Shown in pieces: positions 23,511 through 30,991 of a DNA stretch of 32,410 nucleotides (positions are counted from its first letter, which is position 1; every line of letters starts with the position of its first letter). Origin of the DNA: Polyangiaceae bacterium (GTDB lineage: Bacteria; Myxococcota_A; Polyangia; Polyangiales; Polyangiaceae). The notes under the pieces are model-generated. The model was not told where the DNA came from and did no database searches. It saw only the letters and a list, made by a program, of their open reading frames with translations. Where the stretch lies: positions 1-32,410 of the forward strand of contig JADLAB010000164.1 of assembly GCA_020848455.1 (NCBI GenBank). The letters run 5' to 3'. Made by a program: the position numbers and the translations under genes.

Positions 23511-26500
23511 GTGGATCCCGCGCTCGCCGCTGCGGCCGGTGGCCCGACGCTGCTCCTGCTCGGGAACGAGGCCATCGTGCGCGGTGCGCTCGAGGCGCGC
23601 GTGGCGCACGTCTCGGGCTACCCGGGCACGCCGGCGACCGAGATCGGCGACACCTTCGCGCGCATCCGGGCGGTCCACCGGGCGGCGGCGCCGGACGCCT
23701 TTCGAGCCAGCGAGACGGGCAGCGCCGCGGGCTTCTCCTTCGAGTGGTCGATCAACGAGAAGATCGCCCTCGAGGTGGCCTACGGCGCGAGCCTCGCGGG
23801 CGTGCGCTCGCTCGTCGCGATGAAGCACCTCGGCCTGCTCTACGCGGGCGACCCGCTCTCGACCATGCCGTACATCGGCGTGGTCGGCGGCATGGTGATC
23901 GTCTCGGCCTCGGACCCGGGCTGCCACACCTCGCCGAACGAGCAGGATCAGCGCCACCTCGCGCGCATGCTCGGCCTGCCGACCCTCGACCCGTCGACGC
24001 CCGAGGAGGCGCGCGTCATGACGCGCTTCGCCTTCGAGCTGTCCGAGGCCGCGGAGCTGCCGGTGCTCGTGCGCATCGCGGCGCGCGTCGCGCACGCCTG
24101 CGGCCAGGTCGAGACCGAGGCCTTCGTGCCGGCGCGGCCGGCCGCGCGCTTCGTGCGCCAGCCCACGCGCTTCATCCCCGTGCCCATGCACGCCCGGCGG
24201 CTGCGCGCGCGGCTCGAGGAGCGGCTCGTGGTCGCGGGCGAGCGCATCGCCGAGTCGGGCTGCGTCGTGCGCCACGATCGGCCGGGCTCGCGCGGCAACG
24301 GCGCGGCGCGGAGCGGCCCGCGGCGCGGCGTCGTCACGAGCGGCGCGCCCCACGTCGTCGCGGTCGACGGCCTGGCGGCGCTCGGCATCGGCGACGAGGT
24401 ACCGTGGCTGCGCGTCGGCGCGCTGCATCCCTTGCCCGAGCGCGCGCTCGTCGAGTTCGCGCGCGAGCTCGACGAGGTGCTCGTCATCGAGGACCTCACG
24501 CCCTTCCTCGAGGACGCGCTCGCGGCGGCCCTGCAGCGCCACGGGCTCGCGGTGCGCATCCTCGGCAAGCGCTCGGGCACCTTGCCGTGGGCCGGCGAGC
24601 TCGGGCCCGAGCTGCTCGTGCCGGCGCTCGGCACGTTCCTCGGAATCGGCGCGGAGCGCGCGCGCGAGGTGGCCAGCGGGGCGCAGCCCGGGCCGGTGGC
24701 GCCGCCGCGCCCGCCGTCGCTGTGTCCGGGCTGTCCCCACACCTCGACCTTCGTCGCGGTGCGGCGCGCCTTCGGCGGCGACACCGTCTACGTGAGCGAC
24801 ATCGGCTGCTACACGCTCGGCTTCCAGCCGCCTCACGAGGTCGGCGACGTCATCCTCGCCATGGGCTCGAGCCTGCCCATCGCCTCGGGCATCGCGCGCG
24901 CCACGGGGCGGCGGGCGGTCGCCTTCATGGGCGACAGCACCTTCTTCCACTCGGGGCTGCCGGCGCTCGCGAACGCCGTCGAGCACGACGCGAACGTCGT
25001 CCTCGTCGTGATGGACAACCAGGCGACGGCGATGACGGGCCAGCAGACCTCGCCCACCTCGCCCCACGATCACGCGGGCGAGACACGCCCGCACATGTCG
25101 ATTCTCGAGGCGGTGCGCGGGCTCGGCGTCTCGCAGGTCGAGGTGGTCGATCCCTTCGAGCTCGCCACGACCGTCGGCGCGCTCGGCCGCGCGCGCGACG
25201 CCCGTGGGCCCGCCGTGGTCATCGCGGAGCGCGCGTGCCCCTACTACGGCGCGACGCCGGCCCGCCCCAAGGCCCTCGCGCCGCACGTCGACGCCGAGCA
25301 CTGCCACAGCTGCGGCATGCGGCGGGCCGGCCTCGACTGCGGCCTCGGCGAGTCCGCGGCCTGGGACCGCACCCTGTACGGCACGCGCGCCGAGAACCGC
25401 GCCCTCGTCGACCAGCTGCTCGGCGGGCCCGTGGCGGTCGCGCCCTGCGCCGAGGCCTGCCCGCTCGGCATCTGCGTGCAGGCCTACGTCGGCAGCATCG
25501 CGAGCGGGAGCCCGAAGGAGGCCCTCTCCGCCGTGACGGCGCGCGCCGCGCTGCCCTCGATCTGCAGCCACATCTGCCACCGCCCCTGCGAGGACGCGTG
25601 CGTGCGCCACGCCGTCGACATGCCCATCGCCATCAACGAGCTCAAGCGCCACCTCACGGACGGCGCGGGCCTCGTCGTCGAGCACCCGCCGTGCGCGCCC
25701 ATCGCGCCGGGCTCGCGGCCCGTGGCCATCGTGGGCGCCGGGCCGGCCGGGCTCGCGGCGGCGCGCGAGCTCCGGCGCCGCGGCCACTCGGTCGTCCTCT
25801 ACGACGCGGCCGCGCGGGCCGGCGGCGCGCTCCGCCTCATCCCCGAGTATCGCCTGCCGCGCGCCGTCCTCGAGCGCGACCTCGAGGCCCTGTTCGCGCT
25901 CGGCGGCATCGAGCTCCGCGGCGGGGTGCGCGTCGGCACCGACGTCTCGCTGGCCGAGCTCCGCGCCCAGGGCTTCGCGGCGATCTTGCTCGCGACCGGC
26001 GCCGGGCGCGCGTGGTTGCCCGAGGTCGCACGACGGCCGGACGACGCGGTCGGCGACGCGCTCGCGTTCCTCGCGGAGGATCCGGCGCCGCTCTCGGGGC
26101 CCGTCGTCGTGGTGGGCGGCGGCGACGTCGCCGTCGACGCCGCGCGCGTCGCCGTGCGGCGCGGTGCCGCGGTGACGCTCTCTGCGCTCGAGCGCGCCGG
26201 CGAGCTGCCGGCCGACCCCGGTGCCGTCGCGAGCGCGGAGCGCGAGGGGGTCGCCGTGCGCACCGGCCTCGGTGTCCTCGGTCTCGAGCGCCGCGGTGGC
26301 GAGCTCGTCGTCCGCCTAGCGCCGGTCCTCGGCCTCACGGCCGGCCCGGAGGGCGGTCTCGTGCCCGAGCTCGGCGCCGAGGTCGAGGAGCTCCATGCCG
26401 CGCGCGTGCTCTTTGCGACCGGGCAGCGCCCGGACGACACGGGTCTCGAGCTCGGCGCGCTGGCGCGCCGGAGCGGGGGCTGGCTCGTCGGCGACGACTG

Positions 26501-26972
26501 CGGGCGCACGGCCGAGCCCGACCTCTTCGTGGCGGGCGACGTCGCGCTCGGCGCCGCCAACGTCACGCGCGCGATGGCCTCGGGTGTGCGGGCCGCCTAC
26601 GCCATCGACCGGGCGGTCCGCGGCGACGCGGTCGAGCCTCCCACGGCACCCCGCGACGCCCCGCGCGCCCACGGCCCGCGCCGGCACGCGCGCGCGGCCG
26701 CGAGCGAGGGCGGCCCCCCGCTCGGGCCCGAGGCGGCCATGGCCGAGGCGGCCCGTTGCCTGCTCTGCGCCGAGTGCGGCCGCTGTGACGCCTGCGTGCG
26801 CGTCGTCGGCTGCCCCGCCTTCGTGCGCACGAGCGGGCACGCCAACGACATCGACGCGGCGCTGTGCATCGCGTGCGGCTACTGCGTGTCGCACTGCCCC
26901 AACGAGGCGGTGATCGGGCTCGACGGCCCCCCGCTCGCGCTCGGCGCGCGGGGCCCAGCGGCGGCGCCATGA
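23511..26972 (+). CDS. Fusion: indolepyruvate-type 2-oxoacid oxidoreductase alpha chain + GltD-like FAD/NAD(P)H module + ferredoxin domain
   Basis: A 1153-residue multidomain enzyme. Residues about 12-400 are the IorA pyrimidine-binding domains (VSGYPGTPATEIGDTF from 34; ETGSAAGFSFEWS from 68). Residues 400-620 are the TPP-diphosphate domain (CPGCPH 405-410, MGDSTFFHSGLPALANAV 473-490, MDNQATAMTG 501-510). Residues 646-715 are a GltD/Fer4_20 domain (C646, C650, C655, C685, C689, C693, C697). Residues 735-1040 are an FAD/NAD(P)-binding module with VAIVGAGPAGLAAARELRRR (738-757), second dinucleotide motif VVVVGGGDVAVDAA (865-878) and FVAGDVALGAANVTRAM (1006-1022). Residues 1083-1135 are the C-terminal 2x[4Fe-4S] ferredoxin normally found at the end of IorA (CGRCDACVRVVGCPA; CIACGYCVSHCP). 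It should decarboxylate a 2-oxoacid to an acyl-CoA and pass the electrons to NAD(P). The start is GTG 23511, one base after the thiolase stop; its stop overlaps the iorB-like start as ATGA. Confidence 0.92.
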   Translation: MDPALAAAAGGPTLLLLGNEAIVRGALEARVAHVSGYPGTPATEIGDTFARIRAVHRAAAPDAFRASETGSAAGFSFEWSINEKIALEVAYGASLAGVRSLVAMKHLGLLYAGDPLSTMPYIGVVGGMVIVSASDPGCHTSPNEQDQRHLARMLGLPTLDPSTPEEARVMTRFAFELSEAAELPVLVRIAARVAHACGQVETEAFVPARPAARFVRQPTRFIPVPMHARRLRARLEERLVVAGERIAESGCVVRHDRPGSRGNGAARSGPRRGVVTSGAPHVVAVDGLAALGIGDEVPWLRVGALHPLPERALVEFARELDEVLVIEDLTPFLEDALAAALQRHGLAVRILGKRSGTLPWAGELGPELLVPALGTFLGIGAERAREVASGAQPGPVAPPRPPSLCPGCPHTSTFVAVRRAFGGDTVYVSDIGCYTLGFQPPHEVGDVILAMGSSLPIASGIARATGRRAVAFMGDSTFFHSGLPALANAVEHDANVVLVVMDNQATAMTGQQTSPTSPHDHAGETRPHMSILEAVRGLGVSQVEVVDPFELATTVGALGRARDARGPAVVIAERACPYYGATPARPKALAPHVDAEHCHSCGMRRAGLDCGLGESAAWDRTLYGTRAENRALVDQLLGGPVAVAPCAEACPLGICVQAYVGSIASGSPKEALSAVTARAALPSICSHICHRPCEDACVRHAVDMPIAINELKRHLTDGAGLVVEHPPCAPIAPGSRPVAIVGAGPAGLAAARELRRRGHSVVLYDAAARAGGALRLIPEYRLPRAVLERDLEALFALGGIELRGGVRVGTDVSLAELRAQGFAAILLATGAGRAWLPEVARRPDDAVGDALAFLAEDPAPLSGPVVVVGGGDVAVDAARVAVRRGAAVTLSALERAGELPADPGAVASAEREGVAVRTGLGVLGLERRGGELVVRLAPVLGLTAGPEGGLVPELGAEVEELHAARVLFATGQRPDDTGLELGALARRSGGWLVGDDCGRTAEPDLFVAGDVALGAANVTRAMASGVRAAYAIDRAVRGDAVEPPTAPRDAPRAHGPRRHARAAASEGGPPLGPEAAMAEAARCLLCAECGRCDACVRVVGCPAFVRTSGHANDIDAALCIACGYCVSHCPNEAVIGLDGPPLALGARGPAAAP

Positions 26973-27634
26973 TCGAGCGAGGGGGAGGCACCGGCGTGCG
27001 CGAGCCTCACGCGGCCGAGGGCGGGCCCGCGGCGCGCACCGAGACGCGCGTCTGCATCGTCATCGCGGGCGTCGGCGGGCAGGGCGTCATCACCGCGGCG
27101 CGGCTCCTCGCGCGGGCGGCGCACGCCGAGGGCGCACGCGTCGTGGCCGGCCAGATGCACGGCATGTCGCAGCGCGGAGGGTCCGTCGTCGCGACCGTGG
27201 TCGTGGGTGGCGCGAGCTCGATCGTGCCCGCGGGCACGGCAGACGTGCTCCTCGCCACCGAGCCCTCCGAGGCCCTGCGCGCGCTCGGGCAGCTCCGCCG
27301 GGGCGGGCTCGCCATCGTCAGCACGCGTCCGAGCGTGCCGCCTTCGCTGCGGGCGGGCCGCACCGCCTATCCCGACGGTGGCGCGATCTTGGGCGCGCTC
27401 GCGGCGCAGGCCGGCGCCGTCGTCGCCTTCGACGGCGCGGCGCTCGCGCTCGAGGCCGGCTCGCCGCAGGTCCTCAACGTGGTCATGCTCGGCGCGCTCG
27501 CAGGCTCGGGGCGCGCGCCGGTCGGTGCGGCCGCGCTCCTCACGGCCATCGAGGCGACCGGCCGCGGTGCCGTCGTGGCGGTGAACCGGCGCGCCTTCGA
27601 GCTCGGCCGGGCGCAGGCGGTGCGGGGCGGCTGA
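26969..27634 (+). CDS. iorB: Indolepyruvate oxidoreductase beta subunit (IorB-like)
   Basis: A 221-residue PFOR gamma-type domain that completes the TPP-dependent 2-oxoacid oxidoreductase begun in the upstream fusion gene. After an extra N-terminal tail (1-26) the Rossmann motif GVGGQGVITAARLLARAA (34-51) and the family signature MHGMSQRGGSVVATV (63-77) are clear. The C-terminal half, PQVLNVVMLGALAGSG onwards, fits IorB. In archaeal and bacterial IorAB the beta chain supplies the CoA-binding part, so the alpha fusion and this protein should form one complex. ATG 26969 overlaps the stop of the alpha fusion (ATGA), the last such overlap in the operon. It is followed by a 146-base gap and an unrelated protease gene, so it is probably the end of the operon. 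Confidence 0.93.
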   Translation: MIERGGGTGVREPHAAEGGPAARTETRVCIVIAGVGGQGVITAARLLARAAHAEGARVVAGQMHGMSQRGGSVVATVVVGGASSIVPAGTADVLLATEPSEALRALGQLRRGGLAIVSTRPSVPPSLRAGRTAYPDGGAILGALAAQAGAVVAFDGAALALEAGSPQVLNVVMLGALAGSGRAPVGAAALLTAIEATGRGAVVAVNRRAFELGRAQAVRGG

Positions 27635-27780
27635 GCGTCGGGCGAGCCCGCGCGCCTCGTTCTCGCCGCGCGCCGCGGTCGCGCCGCCCGCCGGGGAATA
27701 TTGCAGCAGCGCTTCATTGTGCGCCCGGCGCGGACGATCCTTGCGGCGCCGGGCCCGCGAGCCGGCGTAAGTTCGAGGCC
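27635..27780 (+). promoter_or_regulatory. Intergenic region upstream of the protease gene
   Basis: A 146-base non-coding gap. It is GC-rich except for GGGAATATTGCAG and TTCATTGTG near 27696-27722, the only AT-richer spot and the likely promoter core for the protease at 27781. No recognised sigma-factor consensus with correct spacing could be assigned. GAGG lies three bases before the ATG. Confidence 0.4.
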
Positions 27781-29133
27781 ATGGACGCTCGCTTGGCGAC
27801 TCTTATCGGTGGTGTGCTGCTCGTCGGCTGCTCGGTGCCCGAGGCGCCCGGGGAGCGCGTCCTCGTCGACACCCAGCCCATCATCGGCGGCGTGCTCGAC
27901 AACTGGCGCGCCTACGTGGTCGGCGTGGGCAACACGCAGGGCACCTTCTGCACCGGCACCGTCATCTCGCAGCGCACGGTGCTGACGGCGGGGCACTGCT
28001 TTCAGGGCATCTCGCGGGTGTACTTCGGCAACGACGTCTCGATGGGCAACAACCCCCCGAGCGTGGCCGTCGTCACCAAGCGCCGCCATCCGGACTACAG
28101 CAGCAGCACGCTCGCCAACGATCTGTCGGTGCTCGAGCTCGCGCAGGACTCTCCCGTGCAGCCCGCGCCGCTCCTGCGCGAGACGATGGCCAACACGCCG
28201 GCGTTCATCGGTCCCGACTTCGCCCACGTCGGCTACGGCGACGACGGCAACGGGGGCTACGACATCCGCCGCGTCGTCACCTTTCCGATCCTCGCCGTGG
28301 GGCCGGCCAACGTGGGCCTGCAGACCGGCACCGGGCCCATCGACGCCACGATGTACTTCTACGCGCAGCCCGGGAAGAACACCTGCTTCGGCGACTCGGG
28401 CGGACCGGCCTTCGTGCCGCGCGGCCTCGTCGAGCACGTCGCCGGCACGACCTCCTTCGGCGACCCGAACTGCGCCATCGATGGCGTCGACGCGCGCGCC
28501 GATCTGCCGCAGATCAACGCCTTCATCCAGTCGTGGATCGATCAGTGGGAGGGCGTGAACAACCCGTGCCGCTCGAACGGCACCTGCGACGAGACCTGCA
28601 ACGTCAACAACACGCTGGTCGATCCCGACTGCGCGCAGAACCACTGCGGCGCCGACGGCATGTGCGTGCTGTCGTGCGTGAGCCCGATCGATCCCGACTG
28701 CATGGGCGCGGTCGACTACTGCGGTCCCGACGGGGCCTGCGACCCGAGCTGCAACCCCATCGACGTCGACTGCCTCGCCGAGCAGGGCGGCTCGGGCGGT
28801 GCGCCGCCTGTGGGTGGCGCGGGCGGCGCGGGTGGCGCGGGCGCGACCGGCACGGGCGGCGCGGGCGGCGCCGGCGCCACGGGCACGGGTGGCGCGGGTG
28901 CGACGGGCACGGGCGGCGCGGGTGCGACGGGCACCGGCGGCGCGGGCGCGACGGGCACCGGCGGCACGACGCCGACGGGCGGCGCCGGCCCGGTGGCCCG
29001 CATCGACCCCGGCGACGTGAGCGGTCGCGGTGGGTGCGGCTGCCGCGTCCCCGACAGCTCCGCCCCCGAGGGCGGATGGCTGCTCGTCGGGCTCGCGGCC
29101 GCGCTCGTGGGCCTGCGCCGCCGCGCGCGCTAG
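27781..29133 (+). CDS. Trypsin-like serine protease with lipobox and MYXO-CTERM-like tail
   Basis: A 450-residue secreted protease of the chymotrypsin (S1) family. The signal peptide is MDARLATLIGGVLLVGC, with Cys17 in an LVGC lipobox. The mature catalytic domain begins IIGG (34-37), equivalent to trypsin's activated N-terminus. The triad is complete: His72 in LTAGHC, Asp114 in NDLSVLEL, and Ser206 in CFGDSGGPAF. Residue D205 before the serine follows the GDSGG rule. A Cys-rich region (about 265-340, CNVNNTLVDPDCAQNHCG) follows, then a Gly-Ala-Thr repeat linker (about 345-405) and the end GCGCRVPDSSAPEGGWLLVGL, a hydrophobic helix and RRRAR. That end matches the MYXO-CTERM sorting signal: Cys pair, helix, Arg cluster. 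The lipobox and MYXO-CTERM together would give two membrane anchors. The stop overlaps that of the convergent lipid kinase gene. Confidence 0.92.
   Translation: MDARLATLIGGVLLVGCSVPEAPGERVLVDTQPIIGGVLDNWRAYVVGVGNTQGTFCTGTVISQRTVLTAGHCFQGISRVYFGNDVSMGNNPPSVAVVTKRRHPDYSSSTLANDLSVLELAQDSPVQPAPLLRETMANTPAFIGPDFAHVGYGDDGNGGYDIRRVVTFPILAVGPANVGLQTGTGPIDATMYFYAQPGKNTCFGDSGGPAFVPRGLVEHVAGTTSFGDPNCAIDGVDARADLPQINAFIQSWIDQWEGVNNPCRSNGTCDETCNVNNTLVDPDCAQNHCGADGMCVLSCVSPIDPDCMGAVDYCGPDGACDPSCNPIDVDCLAEQGGSGGAPPVGGAGGAGGAGATGTGGAGGAGATGTGGAGATGTGGAGATGTGGAGATGTGGTTPTGGAGPVARIDPGDVSGRGGCGCRVPDSSAPEGGWLLVGLAAALVGLRRRAR
28834..28976 (+). repeat. 24-bp tandem repeats encoding a Gly-Ala-Thr linker
   Basis: Units starting at 28891, 28915 and 28939 differ by only one or two bases over 24 positions and encode GAGATGTG. 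A related unit starts at 28834 and one expanded to 33 bases at 28858. They form the flexible linker between the protease/Cys-rich part and the C-terminal sorting tail. Length variation between strains is expected. Confidence 0.8.
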
Positions 29134-30278
29134 GGCCGGCCCTTGGCGTCGTCGGGCAGCGCCCGCCGGGGAGGCTCGTCGTCGGCGAGGATCTCGGTCG
29201 GCGCGGGCCCCTCGATGGGATGCGGCGTCGGCGCGCGCTTCAGATCGCGCCGTCGCACCGCGAGCGTGGCGAGGTTGAGCGTCGGACCGAGGTTCACCTC
29301 GAAGCGCCGATCGGCCGAGGGGAAGACCTCGCCGTCGATCGTGAAGTGCGACTCGGAGGTCTCGACCACGAGGTTGCGCGTGGAGCGGTTCACGTAGCGC
29401 GGATCGGTCGGCAGCCCGCCCTTGCCGAGCAGCGACAAGAGGGCCTGCCGCCAGACCGAGACCGGGTGCAGGAAGGAGCGCGGGTCCATCGGCAGCATGC
29501 CGCGGATGAGCAGCGGCAGCATGATGGCGAGCTCGCGCGGCGAGATCGCGTAGGACAAGAGGTGGTAGCTGTCGCGGGTGCGGTCGCCCACGAACGGCAC
29601 GACGAAGGGATTGATGGTCCCGGTCACGTTCGCGAAGACGGCGGCCCAGCGGTCGAAGGGCATCCGCTCGCCGTCGGCCGTCACGGTGGCCTCCATGTCG
29701 CGCAGGATCGGCTGGAAGTCGCGCGGCACGCCGCCGAGCGCGCCCACGGCCGACTGGAGCGCGACGGCGATGGCGCGCGCGTGCGTCTTCTTGCCCGACT
29801 CGTAGTACTGCAGGATGCGCACGACCGGCCCGAGGCCGAAGGTGAAGCCGAACGAGGTCTCGCCCTGCTGCGTGATGCCGAGCAGCGGCACCTCGCGCCA
29901 CAGCAGCTGATCGGCCATGTACGCGCGCATCACCTGGCGGAAGTTCTCGCCCGGCGAGCTCGACATGCCGCACCAGGTCGCCGTCACGTTCATGGTGCCG
30001 CCGCCGAGCAGCGCCAGGCGCGGCGGCGCGATGGCCGGGTTGCGCAAGAGCTCGTTGATGACCCGGTAGATGGTGCCGTCGCCGCCGTAGATGCAGAGCA
30101 GCTTCACGCGCTGGCCGAGGCCCGAGATCGCCTCGTGCACGTCGCGGATGTCGTCCGTGACGATGCGGTGCGCGGCCTTCGCCTCGTCGCTGTCGAGCAC
30201 GTCGGCGAGCACGCGCCAGCGGCCGCCGGCGCGCGGGTTGCAGAGCAGGGCGACGTCGTGCGGATGCGGTGATTTCAC
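29130..30278 (-). CDS. Diacylglycerol/sphingosine kinase-like lipid kinase
   Basis: A 382-residue member of the DAGK catalytic-domain family, which phosphorylates a lipid hydroxyl with ATP on the cytosolic face of the membrane. Signatures: LLCNPRAGGRW (11-21), the ATP-binding GGDGTIYRVINELL (about 65-78), and LLGGGTMNVTATWCG (about 90-104), the family's 'P.GT.N' segment, with GGGTMN in place of the usual PxGTxND. SHFTIDGEVFPSADR near the C-terminus is the conserved DGE motif. Part of the middle (LAIMLPLLIRGMLPMDPRSFL) may touch the membrane. The last 40 residues are a Pro/Arg/Asp-rich tail. The start is GTG 30278, with no obvious ribosome site. It follows hemG by 39 bases on the same strand and may be translated from its transcript. 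Confidence 0.88.
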   Translation of the reverse strand: MKSPHPHDVALLCNPRAGGRWRVLADVLDSDEAKAAHRIVTDDIRDVHEAISGLGQRVKLLCIYGGDGTIYRVINELLRNPAIAPPRLALLGGGTMNVTATWCGMSSSPGENFRQVMRAYMADQLLWREVPLLGITQQGETSFGFTFGLGPVVRILQYYESGKKTHARAIAVALQSAVGALGGVPRDFQPILRDMEATVTADGERMPFDRWAAVFANVTGTINPFVVPFVGDRTRDSYHLLSYAISPRELAIMLPLLIRGMLPMDPRSFLHPVSVWRQALLSLLGKGGLPTDPRYVNRSTRNLVVETSESHFTIDGEVFPSADRRFEVNLGPTLNLATLAVRRRDLKRAPTPHPIEGPAPTEILADDEPPRRALPDDAKGRP

Positions 30279-30299
30279 GGGGGCGTAGCCTACACCGGA

Positions 30300-30318
30300 A
30301 GCGCCGGATTGTGGCGCT
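30300..30318. terminator. Hairpin between hemG and the lipid kinase gene
   Basis: AGCGCC (30300-30305) and GGCGCT (30313-30318) form a perfect 6-bp stem around a 7-base loop. The stem just touches the hemG stop codon. It could reduce read-through into the downstream lipid kinase gene or stabilise the 3' end of hemG mRNA. Confidence 0.35.
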
Positions 30319-30887
30319 CAGGCGGCCCGCCGGCCCTCGCCTCGCTCCGCGACGAGCTTGTCGACCTCGTGCGCGAAGGCCTCGACCGCCTCCCAGTCGG
30401 TCAGGACGTGGTCGCGCGAGGTGTCGGTCGGCCCGCCGCCACGCCACGCGATGGCGCGCATCACGAGCCGCAGCGGCAAGGGATAGCGCGTGTAGGCGAG
30501 CTCCCCGCCGAAGAGGGCCGTCAGCGCGGGCTTCCAGCCGCTGCGGGCGAAGCGGGCGTCGACGAGCCGGCGCACCGAGTCGCGGAGCGCGGCGTCCTTC
30601 GACGCGGCGCTCAGGCTCACCGAGAAGAACGCGGTCGGCCGCGCCTCGAGCTCCTTTCTGTGGCGGCGGATGAAGCGCCCGAGCTCGGGCGGGTGATGGC
30701 GCAGGTACATCGACCCGCCGAGCACCACGGCGTCGAGCGACGCGACGTCGAGCTCCGGCCGGAACAGCACCGGGCAGCGGACCACGCGCACGTCATGCCC
30801 GCCCTCGCGCAACGGGTGCGCGATGCGCTCGGCGATCTTCCCCGCATGTCCGTGTCGTGTCGCATACAGAACGCCGATCGTCGCCAT
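30318..30887 (-). CDS. hemG: HemG-type (flavodoxin-fold) protoporphyrinogen oxidase
   Basis: A 189-residue flavodoxin-domain protein. HemG oxidises protoporphyrinogen IX to protoporphyrin IX, using FMN and passing electrons to the quinone pool. The FMN phosphate loop is LYATRHGHAGKIAERIA (7-23). DAVVLGGSMYLRHHPPELGRFIRRH carries the second FMN loop. FFSVSLSAASKDA, WKPALTALFGGELAYTRYPLPLRLVMRAIAW and GGPTDTSRDHVLTDWEAVEAFAHEV follow the HemG pattern closely, including the long C-terminal insert that separates HemG from ordinary flavodoxins. The start is secure: ATG 30887 has GGAGG 7 bases upstream; an in-frame ATG at 30917 would add ten residues before the first strand. It is divergent from the ydfG-like gene with a 104-base spacer. 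HemG is classically gammaproteobacterial, so its presence here is noteworthy. Confidence 0.9.
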   Translation of the reverse strand: MATIGVLYATRHGHAGKIAERIAHPLREGGHDVRVVRCPVLFRPELDVASLDAVVLGGSMYLRHHPPELGRFIRRHRKELEARPTAFFSVSLSAASKDAALRDSVRRLVDARFARSGWKPALTALFGGELAYTRYPLPLRLVMRAIAWRGGGPTDTSRDHVLTDWEAVEAFAHEVDKLVAERGEGRRAA

Positions 30888-30991
30888 CTCCAACCTCCGA
30901 GCGCGCGGCGCAGGCAAGGCCCGTGCCGGCGCGGCCGAGCGCGCCCTCGAACGTTCTCGACGTCGCCGAGGAGCCGCCCTACGGCAACGCC

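Noticed and set aside
19691-23575. 1294-codon minus-strand open frame
   Set aside because: Antisense shadow of the Mo-subunit and thiolase genes, which have complete catalytic motifs.
28834-28976. Repeat array that might be taken for a CRISPR or intergenic repeat
   Set aside because: The units are contiguous, in frame and inside the protease gene, encoding a Gly-Ala-Thr linker; there are no spacers.
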